Source: Cunninghamia lanceolata (Eukaryota; Streptophyta; Pinopsida; Cupressales; Cupressaceae). Taken from it: a DNA stretch of 64,000 bases. Both the position numbers and the translations under genes were made by a program. Position 1 is the first letter of the stretch, and each line of letters starts with the position of its first letter. Below the pieces are notes generated by a model. That model was given only the letters and a program-made list of their open reading frames with translations. It did not search any database and was not told the DNA's origin. Positions 23,061-34,057 of the stretch are shown here, one piece after another. The DNA lies in assembly GCA_027924645.1 (NCBI GenBank), contig BSBN01000829.1, positions 2,790,001 to 2,854,000 of the forward strand, read 5' to 3'.

Positions 23061-23743
23061 CTACATCTAGTCATAATCCTGTTAAATCTTTTCATCATTT
23101 CTATTTTATGTGCACATGCTATTCTATGTAATGCATGTGCTACATCATGAAATACATACACCAATTTATAGTAGATGCACCAATCCTATAAATGTTCTAG
23201 GACTCCCATACACACTATTTCTTGACGCACATGCTACTTTGTGATACATGTGCCACATAGCTCCACATACAAATCAATCCCTCACACACATGTTGTAAAG
23301 TATCACGTGCATGTTAAAAGGTGAGTTTCATGATTTAACATGTGCACCTTCATAAATTGTCCCCATTAATGTCTAATAAATGCACCAAAAGCCCAAAATT
23401 TTCATACATACTAGTGCCCCTACCCCCACTAGCTACATATAGTACCTTATCCACTCATTTCGATGATGATCAAATAGCACGTTCCCCATTGCTCCTCAAC
23501 TCTATGCCCTGCTTTGCTTTGAAGGCTCTAAGGAATGAGGGTGAAAATGAAATATTTGCACCCCCACCCCTATTTATTTGCTCCCAACTCCCATTTTCTC
23601 CCCTAATCAAATCCCCCCTTTCACCTCTTTTCACCCTATTCATCCAATTTTTAACATTTTTCACCTATTTTTCTTTCATTGCTCTTCATTGTTCCTCCTC
23701 TATCATGTTTTCCTCTATGCTTCTCCTTTTAAGAGATCACCAA
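23061..23743. other. Unrecognised sequence upstream of the PMD pseudogene
   Basis: Repeated CACATG-type strings occur at about 23110-23310. A pyrimidine-rich stretch follows at 23570-23720. The open frames here are low in complexity and unsupported. Confidence 0.35.
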
Positions 23744-25354
23744 TGTTTTTTTTTTTGAATGCACAAGACAACTGAGATGGGGGTTAATTAGTTGTATTAG
23801 AAATTTCAAATCCTCACAAACATGTTCACATCCACATCAGTTCACTTAAACCCTTAATCTGTTATGATGATTAAAAATGAGAAGAAAATAACAGAAACTT
23901 AAACACATGAACACCATACACAAGAGAACACCAAACTTTACGTGGAAATCCCTAAAAGGGAAAAGCCACGGTGAGGATTTGCTCACAATATAATGTAGTA
24001 ACAATACCGAATTACAAAAGGCTCACTGCCAAAAAGAAAGAATGCTCACTACAAGGGACTCACTGTCCAAGTGGACTCATTGCCCATTGAGAAAGAAAGA
24101 GATAAGAGAAGAATGGCTCACTACCAGGCTTTGAACTGATATAGTTGCATCTAACCTATGCAAGAAGTTCAGTTCCAATGAAGCTCAAAATCCATCTCAA
24201 CATAAACATCTTCGCAGCATCACTGAAAATAGTAGACACCTCCTGCTCACTGCATCCAGTAGCCTAACACATGAAATCTCTCAATGCCCTAACCAAATTT
24301 GCATCACAAATATCATATCCCTTGCACACGTGCAAATCCATGACTCCTTGACACTTATTTATACCATCATCAATCATGAAAACATTCTCCAAGTTTGGCA
24401 ACACAACTTAACCCATAAAATTCAAATTAGGTCTAGACATAAACATCCCCACTGAGGAAATCAATGAATGTAGACCACATCATTTATTAGCACAAACCTA
24501 AATCCACTCTAACACGCTTCAACATGCTTTCACAATCAACGAAGCATAATTAGAATTAGTGAAAACAACCAAGTCAGCCAAACTTGTGTTAACACCAAGA
24601 ACTTTTAAGCACACACTTCCTCAAAGATAAACACACCTTGTGGAACTTGCACAAATCTTTAATACAATCTATAAAGATCCACAAACATCTTGAAGTCACC
24701 TGGAAACCAACATATTCAACCACAACAACTTTCACCTGAAGGAAGTTCACAGTCTGCTTACAACCAACACTATTGAACTCTGCTACACAAGAAATTACTT
24801 TCTGGAGCACCAAATCACAAACCTTCTGGATAGAAGATAGATAAGGACCTTATAAGCATATATCCAAAACCGCAACACCTAAAACCATTCTGCAGAGAAA
24901 TACAGAGCAAAATACTTTCTCCTAGACACACTGCAAACACTGTCAGACACTATCTTCAAACTAGTGAACATAACTTTCACTACGTAGCGATCCGGAGTAC
25001 CAAATTCTAGATTTAGCATATTTAAACACTTCTCAACAACATATTCAAACCACACACTTAGATCTCCAACACATAATAAATGTGGAGAAAGAACTCAAAC
25101 ATCATTCAGTAAGCCAAAAGACTTCTTCAACACACTATTTCCAATATTAATCAAATTTTCTCAAAAGCACTTGGAAACCCAACAAGAGGAACATGTTTTT
25201 AACACCTTCAACACTTGTACAAGGTAGTCACATCATCATTAACTCAACAACTTAATCAAATAACAATGGTAATAGTAGAGAACATAGTTGACACCAATGA
25301 CAACACAAACATGTTGACATCAATGACAACACCGATCAGCACATACTTGCAACA
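23744..25354 (-). repeat. 3' LTR of element C2 (left copy)
   Basis: Read on the minus strand it starts TGTTGCAAGTATGTGC (at 25354) and ends at GTGCATTC, where a T-run has expanded at the terminus (23744-23756 on the plus strand). It aligns with the right LTR along its whole length with many scattered substitutions. Confidence 0.85.
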
Positions 25355-25699
25355 ATCTCCCCCTTTGTCATTGATGGCAACACATGATGTGAAAAACCAT
25401 CATGACACAAATCTACACTAATCTCACTCTCCCCCTTTCTTTTACACATCTTGCTCTCTTTCTCTCCCTTTCTTTTTCACATGAACTCTCTCCCCCTTTG
25501 ACATCAATGGCAAAGGGTGACACATCTTTTTCAATCTCTCTCTTGATTATGATACTACACATTCTTGCACTATTCTCAACTACTTTAAATACACACTAGC
25601 CTATATCAACTCTTACTCCCCATGTCTACAACAATCATCAACACCACTACCTACTCCCGTTGAAAGGTAGCCTCCATCATTAGTCCAAAGAAAAATGAA
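25355..25699 (-). promoter_or_regulatory. Polypurine tract and dyad-purine boxes of element C2
   Basis: On the plus strand the tract reads ATCTCCCCC then TTTGTCATTGATGGCAACA (25364-25382), then CTCTCCCCCTTTC near 25430, then CTCTCCCCC with the dyad TTTGACATCAATGGCAAA (25497-25514). This is the mirror of the order in elements A and C. The first box touches the LTR and is the polypurine tract. Confidence 0.65.
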
Positions 25700-27480
25700 T
25701 CTTGAAGCACACTAGGCTGATGCATCTCCTTATGCATCTAGTTCAAAGAAGGAGGGGCAGTAACCCCAAACTTCTCCTGGAGATACTCAAATGTATCCTT
25801 AGGAATATCCTTAGTGAATATGTCAGCAACCTGATCCTTTGTAAGCACATACTCAAGCTTCACTTCATTCTCTGCAACCTTCTCTCTCAGAAAAGCGATA
25901 CCTAATTGAAATATGCTTTATCCTTGAATGCATCATTGGATTCTTTGAAAGGTTAATGGCACTTGTATTATCACGAAAGATAGGAATTGGCTCATCATAC
26001 ACAACTTTGATATCCTTCAATGTTTATCTCATCCATAACACCTATGTGCAACATGATGCTACAATAATATACTCTGCCTCTACAGTAGATAAAGACACTG
26101 TATCCTGCATCTTGCTTAGCCAAGACACAACTCTATCTCCAAGAAAGAATGCACCATTACTTGTTCTTTTCCTATCATCTACACATTTGGCCCAATCTGC
26201 ATCTGTGTAGGCACTTAGGGTAAAGTCATTGTTCTTAGGATACCACAAACCATGATCCAGAGTGCCCTTCAAATACCTGATTACCCTCTTCACTGCCATG
26301 ACATGTGACTCTCTAGGATCTTGTTGAAATCTTGCCATAAGACAAAACTGCATGCATGATATCTAGTCTGGTAGCAGATAGATATAGTAGTCCTCCAATC
26401 ATTGATCTATATTTTCTCTAATCAACCTTTGGGATTTATCATTCTTTCTCAGCTTGCAACCAGTATAAACCATATTAGAATCTTCCATTCCAAATTTCTT
26501 TAGCAATTCCTTGACATACTTTGATTGTGAGATGAAAATGCCCTTATTTGTCTGATTAATTTGCAACCTAAGGAAGAAGTTCATCTATTCACACATTGAC
26601 ATCTCAAATTCTTTTTGCATCTCATCTATAAAGTCCTTACACATACCTTTATTTACACTAAAGATTATATCATCCATATAGACTTCAACAATCAGGATTT
26701 GATCTTTGCTTATCTTGATGCAGAAATTATTGTTTGCAGACCCTTTACTAAATCCCCGCTACAACAAATACCTATCTAACCTTGCATACCAAGCTCTGGG
26801 AGCTTGATTCAGTCCATATAATGTCTTCTTCAATTTGCATACCATATTTGGTTTGTCTAATAATTGAAATCCATCTGGTTGCTCTATGTATACTTCCTTT
26901 TCCAACTCACCATTCAGAAAAGCATATTTCACATTCATTTGATACACTTTGAAATCCTTATGTGCTGGATAAGCCAGAAACAATCTAATAGCTTTCATTC
27001 TTGCCACCAGAGCATAAGTTTCCTCATAGTCTATTCCTTCCACTTGTGAGTACCCTTTACACACAATTCTTGTCTTGTTCCTTACCACTTCTCCATTCAT
27101 TCAATTTGTTCTTGAATACCCACTTAGTTCCAATCACATTCTTATTTTATGGTCTTGGAACAAGTTCCCAAGTTTGATTCTTCTCAATCTGCATTAGTTT
27201 TTCTTCCATAGCCTAGACCCAATACTCATATTTGCATGCCTCCACCACTATTTTAGGTTCAACTTTAGAAATTAAACATAAGTTTACCTGATCTTCAACA
27301 ACTTTGCTTCTTGTTGATACACCTTTTCTCTTATCACCAATGATCTAATCTTCATAGTGATGCTTCTGCTTATACATGGGAGTTTTAGGGATTCTTTCCA
27401 GAGCTTCTTGTTCTTCAACTTGCACTCCTTTTTCTTTAGCCTTTTTTTCTTCACTACTTGGAGACTCATTTGAATTATAT
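25700..27480 (-). pseudogene. pol: Reverse transcriptase and RNase H of element C2
   Basis: Read on the minus strand. The integrase-RT linker is at about 27480-27100 ([27 protein letters not shown]). RT follows from 27100: [44 protein letters not shown] and [23 protein letters not shown]. The active site near 26685 reads EVYMDDIIF, a YMDD variant of the copia YVDD. RNase H (26353-26042) has YTDADWAKCVDDRKRTS with the acidic residue intact, unlike element C. STVEAEYIIVASCCT follows. The rest of RNase H towards 25,700 is broken. Stops and at least two frame changes, one near 27100, rule out function. The copia call is firm. Confidence 0.85.
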
Positions 27481-27869
27481 CCATTCACCTCTGAGTTCAT
27501 CGGTAGATCCTAAACACCTCCACTCAACATGAATACAACTATGTTATGTCAAACCGATCAAATTTTCTTGCACAGTAGACTTCTTGTGGAGGATAAGATC
27601 CACATTACCAACCAAGCTAATCTGCATAGCTCTACCTTTATAGTTTGTAATCACAGTCTCTATCCTGACTTAAACCTTTATTTCTAATCCTTGACCTTTA
27701 CCCTTCTATTGAGACGTCAGCACCATTCCTTTGGTAGGGGAGAAAAGATTTTCAATAAGATTCCCCCTGAGCCAAAGCTCTCATCTTAGTTTCTGGAGGA
27801 AATATCTACACCAGATGCTGATATAGGTTCACTGTTAACTTGTCACTTCCTTCTTTATCCAAATCTTAC
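27481..27869 (-). other. Deletion-junction region between gag and pol in element C2
   Basis: It holds broken codons only, plus the string AGCTTTGGCTCAGGGGGAAT (27760-27779, minus strand) also seen at the gag end of element A. Protease and integrase, which should lie here, are absent. Confidence 0.5.
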
Positions 27870-28886
27870 TCATCTCCTTCTACAGAACTTAGAGGTATGT
27901 CTAGATCCATTCCAATTGTAGCACACAACATTCCTATGACCAGTATTCCTTTCATTCACTCTGGATCTGCATTGATTAGCTTTGTGCCCAAATCTATTGC
28001 ATGTATAACAATAGCCACTAAAAGATTTAACTATCCTATCCTTACCATAGCCATTCCTCATTTGACTTCTACACTCATTAGCTCTATGTCCCATCTTATT
28101 GCATGCAAAACACCTAGTATAATTCTAACTCACTTTACTTTTGCATACATCAACTCTATGACCAACTTTATTGCATGTGAAGCATTGACCAAAGAAGGAT
28201 AGAGCTTTTTGATTCCTTCTACTTCTACATTCTATTGCTTTGTGTCCATTTTTATTGCATAAATGACAAAAACCATTAAAATATGGACACCTTTGAGCAT
28301 TTGGTTGTTTGACCGGAGGTCTTCTAGCTTTATTCTTTTTATTCTAGATCTTCTTGCCATTGTTCCTCTGATTTGAAGTCTGATATAATTTTAAACTTTC
28401 ACCTTTTTTAAATCCTAAACCCTCTTTATCATTGGGACTTTTTTGGCTTGCAATCATCTCATCAAGATTTGTAGAACTTATCTTGATTTTTTCTTCATAA
28501 GTCTTTGCCTTCTGCAGATCTAATTTTAGATTCACAACATCTTGTTCAAGCCTTGTATATTCTTTAGATTTTCCCTTCACCATTGAGTTCAGACATTCTT
28601 TAGTTCTTATCTTATCTTCAACTTGTACTTTCAAACCAATCATGGATTCATTTGCTAACCTCAATTGTTCACTAACCTCCTTATGCCTTTGTTTGAACTT
28701 CTTGACTCGCTTTCTCAAATTTCTAATACAGTCATTTGCTTCTTTGACATTCTCCTTCAAATCTATGATTTCTTCTTCAGTCCTCTCTAGGTCTTCAAGA
28801 GCAATCTTGAGTTCTTCACTACTGACAAACATGCATTCATCTTTTGAAGATCCATCAAATAGGGGAACATCCTTCTTGTGTGTCAT
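27870..28886 (-). pseudogene. gag: Gag of element C2 with coiled coil and five tandem zinc knuckles
   Basis: Read from 28886 down. A heptad-rich coiled coil of about 150 residues comes first (ELKIALEDLERTEEEIIDLKE onward). A basic spacer near 28,320 (KARRPPVKQPNAQRC) follows, then five CCHC-type units in a row: CHLCNKNGHKAIEC, CFTCNKVGHRVDVC, CFACNKMGHRANEC, CYTCNRFGHKANQC and a damaged last one (CYNWNGSRHTSKFC, with the second cysteine as tryptophan and glycine-histidine spacing disturbed). Most copia Gags have one knuckle. The N-terminal capsid (UBN2-like) part is missing, so the frame begins about 60 bp from the LTR. Stops lie near 28,120 and 28,345. Element A retains units equivalent to the third or fourth and the fifth. 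Confidence 0.8.
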
Positions 28887-28931
28887 CCCAAATCTACCTC
28901 AAATTGTTAATCTTTCTTCTAAGGAACCTTG

Positions 28932-28943
28932 CTTTTATACCAA
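28932..28943 (-). promoter_or_regulatory. Degenerate primer-binding site of element C2
   Basis: On the minus strand, TTGGTATAAAAGC follows the LTR end TTCAACA and a 1-2 base spacer. It matches the initiator tRNA-Met complement TGGTATCAGAGC at 10 of 12 positions (C and G changed to A). Confidence 0.75.
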
Positions 28944-28944
28944 T

Positions 28945-30537
28945 TGTTGAATGCACAAGACAACTGAGAGGGGGGTGAATCAGTTGTATCAGAAATTTTA
29001 AATCCTCACAAACATGTTCACATTCACATCAGTTCAATTAAACCCTTAATTTTTTATGATGATTAAACATGAGAAGCAAATAATAGAAACTTAAACACAT
29101 CAACACCATACACAAGAGAACACCAAATTTTACATGGAAAACCCTAAAAGGGAAAAATCATGGTGAGGATTAACTCACAATATAATGTAGTAACAATACC
29201 AAATTACAAAAGGCTCACTGCCAAAAGAAAGAATGCTCACTACAGGGAACTCATTGTCCAAGTGGACTCAATGCCCATTAAGAAAGAAAGAGAGAAGAGA
29301 AGAATGGGTCACTACTAGTCTTTGAACTGAAATAGTTGCATCTAACTTAGATGCAAGAAGTTCAGTTCGAATGAAGCTCAAAATCCATCTCAACATAAAT
29401 ATCTTTGCAATATCACTGAAAATAGTAGACACCTTCTGTTCACTACATCTAGTATCCTAATACATGAAAGCCCTCACTTCCTTGAACAAATTTGCATCAC
29501 AAACATCATATCCCTTGTGCACACACAAATCCATGACTCCTTGACACTTATTTATAGAAAAAACATTCTCTAAGGTCAGCAACACAACTTAACCCATAAA
29601 ATTTAAATTAGGTTTGGACCTAAACATCCCCACTAAGGAAAGGAATGAATGCAGACCACGTCATGTCTTAGTACAGGCCTAAATCCACTCTAATACGCTT
29701 CAACACACTTTCACAATCAACAAAGCATAATCGTAATTAGTGAAAACAACCAAGTCAGCCAATCTTGTGTTAACACAAAGAACTTTTAAGCACATGCTTC
29801 CTCAAAGATAAACACACCTTGCAGACCTTGCAAAAAGATTTAACACAATCTAGAAAGATCTAGACAAACATCTTGAAGTCACTTGGAAACCAACAAATTC
29901 AACCTCAACAACTTTCACCTGAAGGAGGTTCACAGTCTGTTTACAACCAACACTGTCGAACTCTGCTACACAAGAAATTGCTTTCCGGAGCACCAAATCA
30001 CAAACCTTTTGGATAGAAGATAGATAAGGAACTTATAATCATATATCTAGAACCACAAAACCTAAAACCATTTTGTGGAGAAATGCAGAGAAAAATACTT
30101 TCTCCTAGACACACTGCAAACACTATCAGACACTATCTTCGAACCGGTGAACATAAATTTTACTGCACAATGATTCGGAGTACCAAATTTTAGATTTAGC
30201 ATCTTTAGAACCTTTTCAACAACATATCCAAACCGTACACTCAGTTCTCCAACATAGAAGAAATGTGGAGTAAGAACTCGAACAACATTCACTAAGCCAG
30301 AAGACTTCTTCAACACATTCTTTCCAATATTAATCAAATTTTCTCAAAAGCACTTGGAAACCTAGAAAGAGGAACATGTTCTTAACACCTTCAACACTTC
30401 TACAAGGTAGTCACATCATCATTAACTCATCAACTTAATCAAATAACAATAGTAACAGTAGAGAACACAGTTGACACCAATGACAACACAAACATGTTGA
30501 CATCAATGACAACATCGATTAGCACATACTTGCAACA
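28945..30537 (-). repeat. 5' LTR of element C2 (right copy)
   Basis: On the plus strand it runs from TGTTGAATGCACAAGAC to ACTTGCAACA, 1,593 bp. Read on the minus strand this is TGTTGCAAG...TTCAACA. It ends next to the primer-binding site. Confidence 0.9.
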
Positions 30538-30910
30538 ATTTTGCCTAGATGACCTCTCAAGGGGGCATCATCATTCCATCCTAGTAGAATCATTTTTTCC
30601 AACCAACTGGGGTATCTCATCACCCTCTCCACTCTAAAAAGTGTTATATTTTATTTTTCTTTGAAACAATGTTATATAATGCCATCTCAAAGAGGGGAAA
30701 AATGTAGACACCTAAAATTACCTCTCAGCATTTGCACTGTCACCAATCTCATCCACAATCACCACTTTCTAAATTAATTAAATAAATTACATTTATTTAA
30801 TTAATCTAACTAACTATTCTTCCAATAAATAAATTCTATTTATTTAATTAATTATTATGATTTTCCTACCAATGTTTTTGATAAGTTTAGCTAGAAATCG
30901 GGTCCAGATC
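30538..30910 (+). repeat. Fragment of a second LTR type (TGTAGACACC start)
   Basis: A purine tract AGAGGGGAAAAA (30691-30702) is followed by TGTAGACACCTAAAATTACC and then runs of ATTAATTAAATAAAT. That start and those AT runs are typical of gypsy-class LTRs in conifers. Element E inserted at 30910. Flanking sequence resumes at 35235. The other LTR was not identified. Confidence 0.45.
30906..30910. repeat. Target-site duplication of element E, left
   Basis: AGATC, identical to 35230-35234. A 5-bp duplication is the expected size for LTR retrotransposon integration. Confidence 0.85.
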
Positions 30911-32081
30911 TAATGCAGCACAACTCAAAACCTCAAATGCCAAATATGCAACAAACATAAATACTCATTTTATTGAATTCAAACTTGTAAAAAGATTACA
31001 TAAATCTGCAACATTATAAAAAATAAACTTATTACATTTGGCCTTCCATGGCTTCTCATACGAGAATCTCTCTCTTTCCTTATGCTCTCAACTTTTCATT
31101 TTTTTTTCATTCCCTCTTATCCACATATTTTTTGCTCTCAGGACTCCTTTTTCTTTCCCTCATTTTTTTCTCCAGCTAAAAATCTCTATTTAAAGCCTTT
31201 AAAATCTGCATTCTAAAACTTGCAATAACATTCCAAAATTGGACAAGACTTTCAACTTTGGAAACTTTCTTTCTTCCAACATAGTCATTTCATTTAGAAA
31301 GTGAGGAGTTTCTTTAATGACTCTTGTTATAATTAGAATCTACTTCTTTCATTGTAAATATTTCCCTTAATGCAAGGCAATTACTATTTTATGTTTGATT
31401 TTTCCATATTCTTGCCTCATCTGAAAAATTAAATATTAAAACTGAAGATTCTCTACCTCCACCCACATTGATATTTGAAAATTAATTAAATACCTTAAAT
31501 AATATCTTTAGAATCTTCTCAAATAAATTTGGAGAAGAAATTTTCCCTTCATGACTTCAACACTATGCACCGGGATGTCTGAAAATTGACTTTTCCATAA
31601 CTTTTTATTGGAAGCTCCTTTTTGCATGAAAACTTGCCCAAATGTGTAGAATAACTGTTTTAAGCTTCCCACCAAGACATTTTTCTCCAGCATTGATAAA
31701 AATCTAGAAATTAATTTTCCCGTAAAACCGTCAGCACAAACTTTTGGCATTAAAATCTCATAAATAGTGAAAGATATGACTTCGATTCTTTTTGCATATT
31801 TAGTGAAATGTCTTCAAGAATATTCCCGTCAAAGAATTTTTGCCCAACCTTTAAAAATCTTCAAAAATAATTGTTTTCGTGAAAACTACTTGACGAAGCC
31901 TTAAAACTGCGATAGAGCAAAAACTTGAAATTTATAAATATAATTAAATATTTGGATTCCTGATATAGAGAGATGCTTGAGAGCACCAAAATAAACCAAA
32001 ACACACACCAAAACTAAAAATTACAATAAAATATTTTTGGTTGATGCAAGATCGTTTGTGGACTCGGATGCTCCTGCATCA
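30911..32081 (-). repeat. 3' LTR of element E (left copy)
   Basis: Plus-strand TAATGCAGCACAACTC to CTCCTGCATCA. It matches the right LTR over its full length with only scattered differences. No clear polypurine tract is visible beside it: the minus-strand neighbour ends ACTCGGTTTGCA. Confidence 0.85.
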
Positions 32082-32114
32082 TGCAAACCGAGTAAGAAGT
32101 TTGTGAGCATAGGC

Positions 32115-33268
32115 TCACAAAATAGAGTTGAATAGTAGAACTATCCTTCCAAGTTGTAAACAACCTGCAGTGAACTCCATCACTGTAGTGGGTACATTAG
32201 AATCATTCTTCCTTCTCCTCTTCCAGCATCTACCTGGAATTTTGCATGTTCTCCTCTGTAGTTTATGTTCATATTTCTCTCCACTCCTAGAATTTATTTC
32301 TCCATATTCCAACCTCCTCCAAATATTCTCTCCTCTCTTCTCTTCTTCATCTTGCATGACAAAAAATCCCGTTGTGCTCTGCTGCACCACATTTTTTTCA
32401 TTATAATCAATGCATGCCATTCTTTTTTTACTAGTGCAGTCCATAATAGTATATCATCTTCATTATTTTCTGTTGCAATCTCACTCTTCTTTACCTCTAC
32501 AACTTCTTCTCTGCTCACATCTTCTTCCTCTTCAATAGCTGCAACTTTTATGTCTTCAACAAGACCAACTACTGCCATTTCTTTCACTACATCTTTCATA
32601 CCTTCAATGAGATATGTTGTTGCAACCTTTTCTTCTACTTCATCCTTTACATTCATCTCCATTAAATCCTTAGGTTCATCTAACAATTTTCCTTCCAATA
32701 GAATATTTTTCTTATCTCTTCTTTCAATATGGGGTCATCCTCATCTTCACCAATTTTCTCATCAAATATAGGACCCTCAAAGTCAATCATCTTAGCTTCT
32801 ACTGCAACTTCTTTTATCTCACTATTTATGCCTTCCAATAGACATGTTCCTGCTGCAAACTCATTCTTTTCTTCTTTTTCATTATCCTCGAGGACTTCCG
32901 GTTCTTTGTCTTTATTTTCCTCTTTATCTGTAAACAAAATAATGTTAGGTAAAATAAGGTTTTCATCATCACTCTTCTCTGTTGCAATCTCATCCATCAA
33001 CACATCCATGTGTTTGAAAAGATGTTTCAGTTGCAATCATATTATTTTTCTCTTTCATGCCACTTTCATGACATTCTTTCTCACACCTTTTATCGTCAAC
33101 ATTTCTTCTATTCATTTTAGCTTTTAATGTATCCATTATATCCTGAAGTTTTATCAACTCTTCATTCAGACTATCCATAAACTTTCTTTCCCACTTTTCT
33201 ATATATGAAATCTTTATAGGTCTCTTCATGACCAATCTCATCCTCTTCTTCGAAGACATTTTGCTCAC
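32115..33268 (-). pseudogene. Acidic repeat ORF of element E
   Basis: Three overlapping minus-strand frames (33268-32990, 33036-32680 and 32698-32294) read as one protein of about 320 residues with two frameshifts. It starts MSKMSSKKRMRLVMKRPIK, then turns strongly Glu/Asp/Lys-rich and probably helical. It holds an internal repeat: EIATEKSDDENLI with LLEGINSEIKEVAVEA, echoed by EIATENNEDDILL and LIEGMKDVVKEMAVVG. I recognise no domain. The place, between gag and the 3' LTR of an element without pol, is like the accessory ORF slot of element A, but the sequences do not resemble each other. It could be captured coding sequence. Confidence 0.5.
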
Positions 33269-33408
33269 ACTCTTAATCTACAATTTCTGCAACTTGCACA
33301 TATAAACACTTTAGAGCCAACGCTCTCTACAGTTACAAGTACTCCTTGCAACAAAACCCACTCATAACTATCATCTACCCAACAAAGACTCTGGAAGATG
33401 CACTTCTT

Positions 33409-33838
33409 CTAGACCTCTTCCACCCACTTTCTCTTAGTGGAAGAAGTCTGTACAAAATCTATCAACAACACATCATCAAATGCATGGGTGGCTAGGGCTG
33501 CGATGAAAGCATCACCATCATCTTGTGACTTGTCAGAATCTAAATTTAGGACATTCTTTTTCTTCTTTTTCTTTTCTTCCTTGCCTTCCTTTCGGAAATG
33601 CCCAATTTTTTCACAGTTCCAACAGAGAGCCTTGGACTTTCCAGGAGATTTGGATCTGCCCTTCTCATCTTTCTTGTCCTTTTTTTTCCCTTTCTGTTGG
33701 GGTCTTCCACAAACCACAAGACCCTCTTTGATTGTCTTAAAAGACTTTCTTCACATCTCTTCAGATAATAGCGAAGATACCACTTCATCCATTATGAATG
33801 TGGATGTGGTGCTCCCAATAGCCATAACAAGATGATCT
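33409..33838 (-). pseudogene. gag: Copia-type Gag C-terminal fragment (element E)
   Basis: Read from 33838 down. It starts inside gag with LPDS, a stop, DHLVMAIGSTTSTF, then DEVVSSLLSEEM, a stop and RKSFKTIKEGLVV. This is the typical copia Gag C-terminal helical segment. A Lys/Arg-rich stretch and one zinc knuckle follow (CWNCEKIGHFRKEG, the last cysteine changed to glycine), then a Lys-rich and acidic tail to 33409. The N-terminal two thirds of Gag is deleted. The second frame at 33546-33788 is a shadow. The fragment probably remains because packaging signals overlap it, which is inference. Confidence 0.75.
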
Positions 33839-34043
33839 CATGAGTCCGGCAAAGAACAAAGCAAGGTCATACAATACACCTACTCAAATTTTATCTCTAC
33901 TAGAGGACAGCAAACATATATCTCACAAAATCAATTTTCACTACAATTACAAAAATTTCTCATACTTCAACACATAGGAAAATAATTTGCTTCACAAATT
34001 CCTCTCGGTCCTGGTGCATACTCTACACACTCAAGATCAACCC
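33839..34043 (-). other. Leader of element E
   Basis: About 200 bp between the primer-binding site and the gag fragment, with no open frame. It is the expected place of the dimerisation and packaging signal. Confidence 0.4.
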
Positions 34044-34055
34044 GCTCTGATGCCA
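34044..34055 (-). promoter_or_regulatory. Primer-binding site of element E
   Basis: On the minus strand TGGCATCAGAGC, two bases from the LTR terminus. It matches the initiator tRNA-Met complement at 11 of 12 positions (T to C at the fourth). Confidence 0.9.
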
Positions 34056-34057
34056 AA

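Larger units (their letters stand above)
23744..30537 (-). mobile_element. Element C2: copia retrotransposon, pol mostly deleted
   Basis: Two LTRs of about 1.6 kb flank 3.6 kb of internal sequence, read right to left: primer-binding site remnant, truncated gag, a short piece of the integrase-RT linker, reverse transcriptase, RNase H and purine boxes. Protease and integrase are missing, so it is an internally deleted member of element C's family. No target duplication is visible (ACCAA on the left against ATTTT on the right). Confidence 0.85.

Noticed and set aside
23342..23758. 138-codon plus-strand ORF
   Set aside because: Pyrimidine-rich low-complexity translation (Ser, Leu, Phe, Pro) without any motif.
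32128..32771. Plus-strand ORFs of 92 and 168 codons
   Set aside because: Ser/Phe-rich antisense shadows of the acidic minus-strand ORF of element E.
32729..33835. Plus-strand ORFs of 132 codons (two)
   Set aside because: Antisense shadows of the acidic ORF and the gag fragment of element E.
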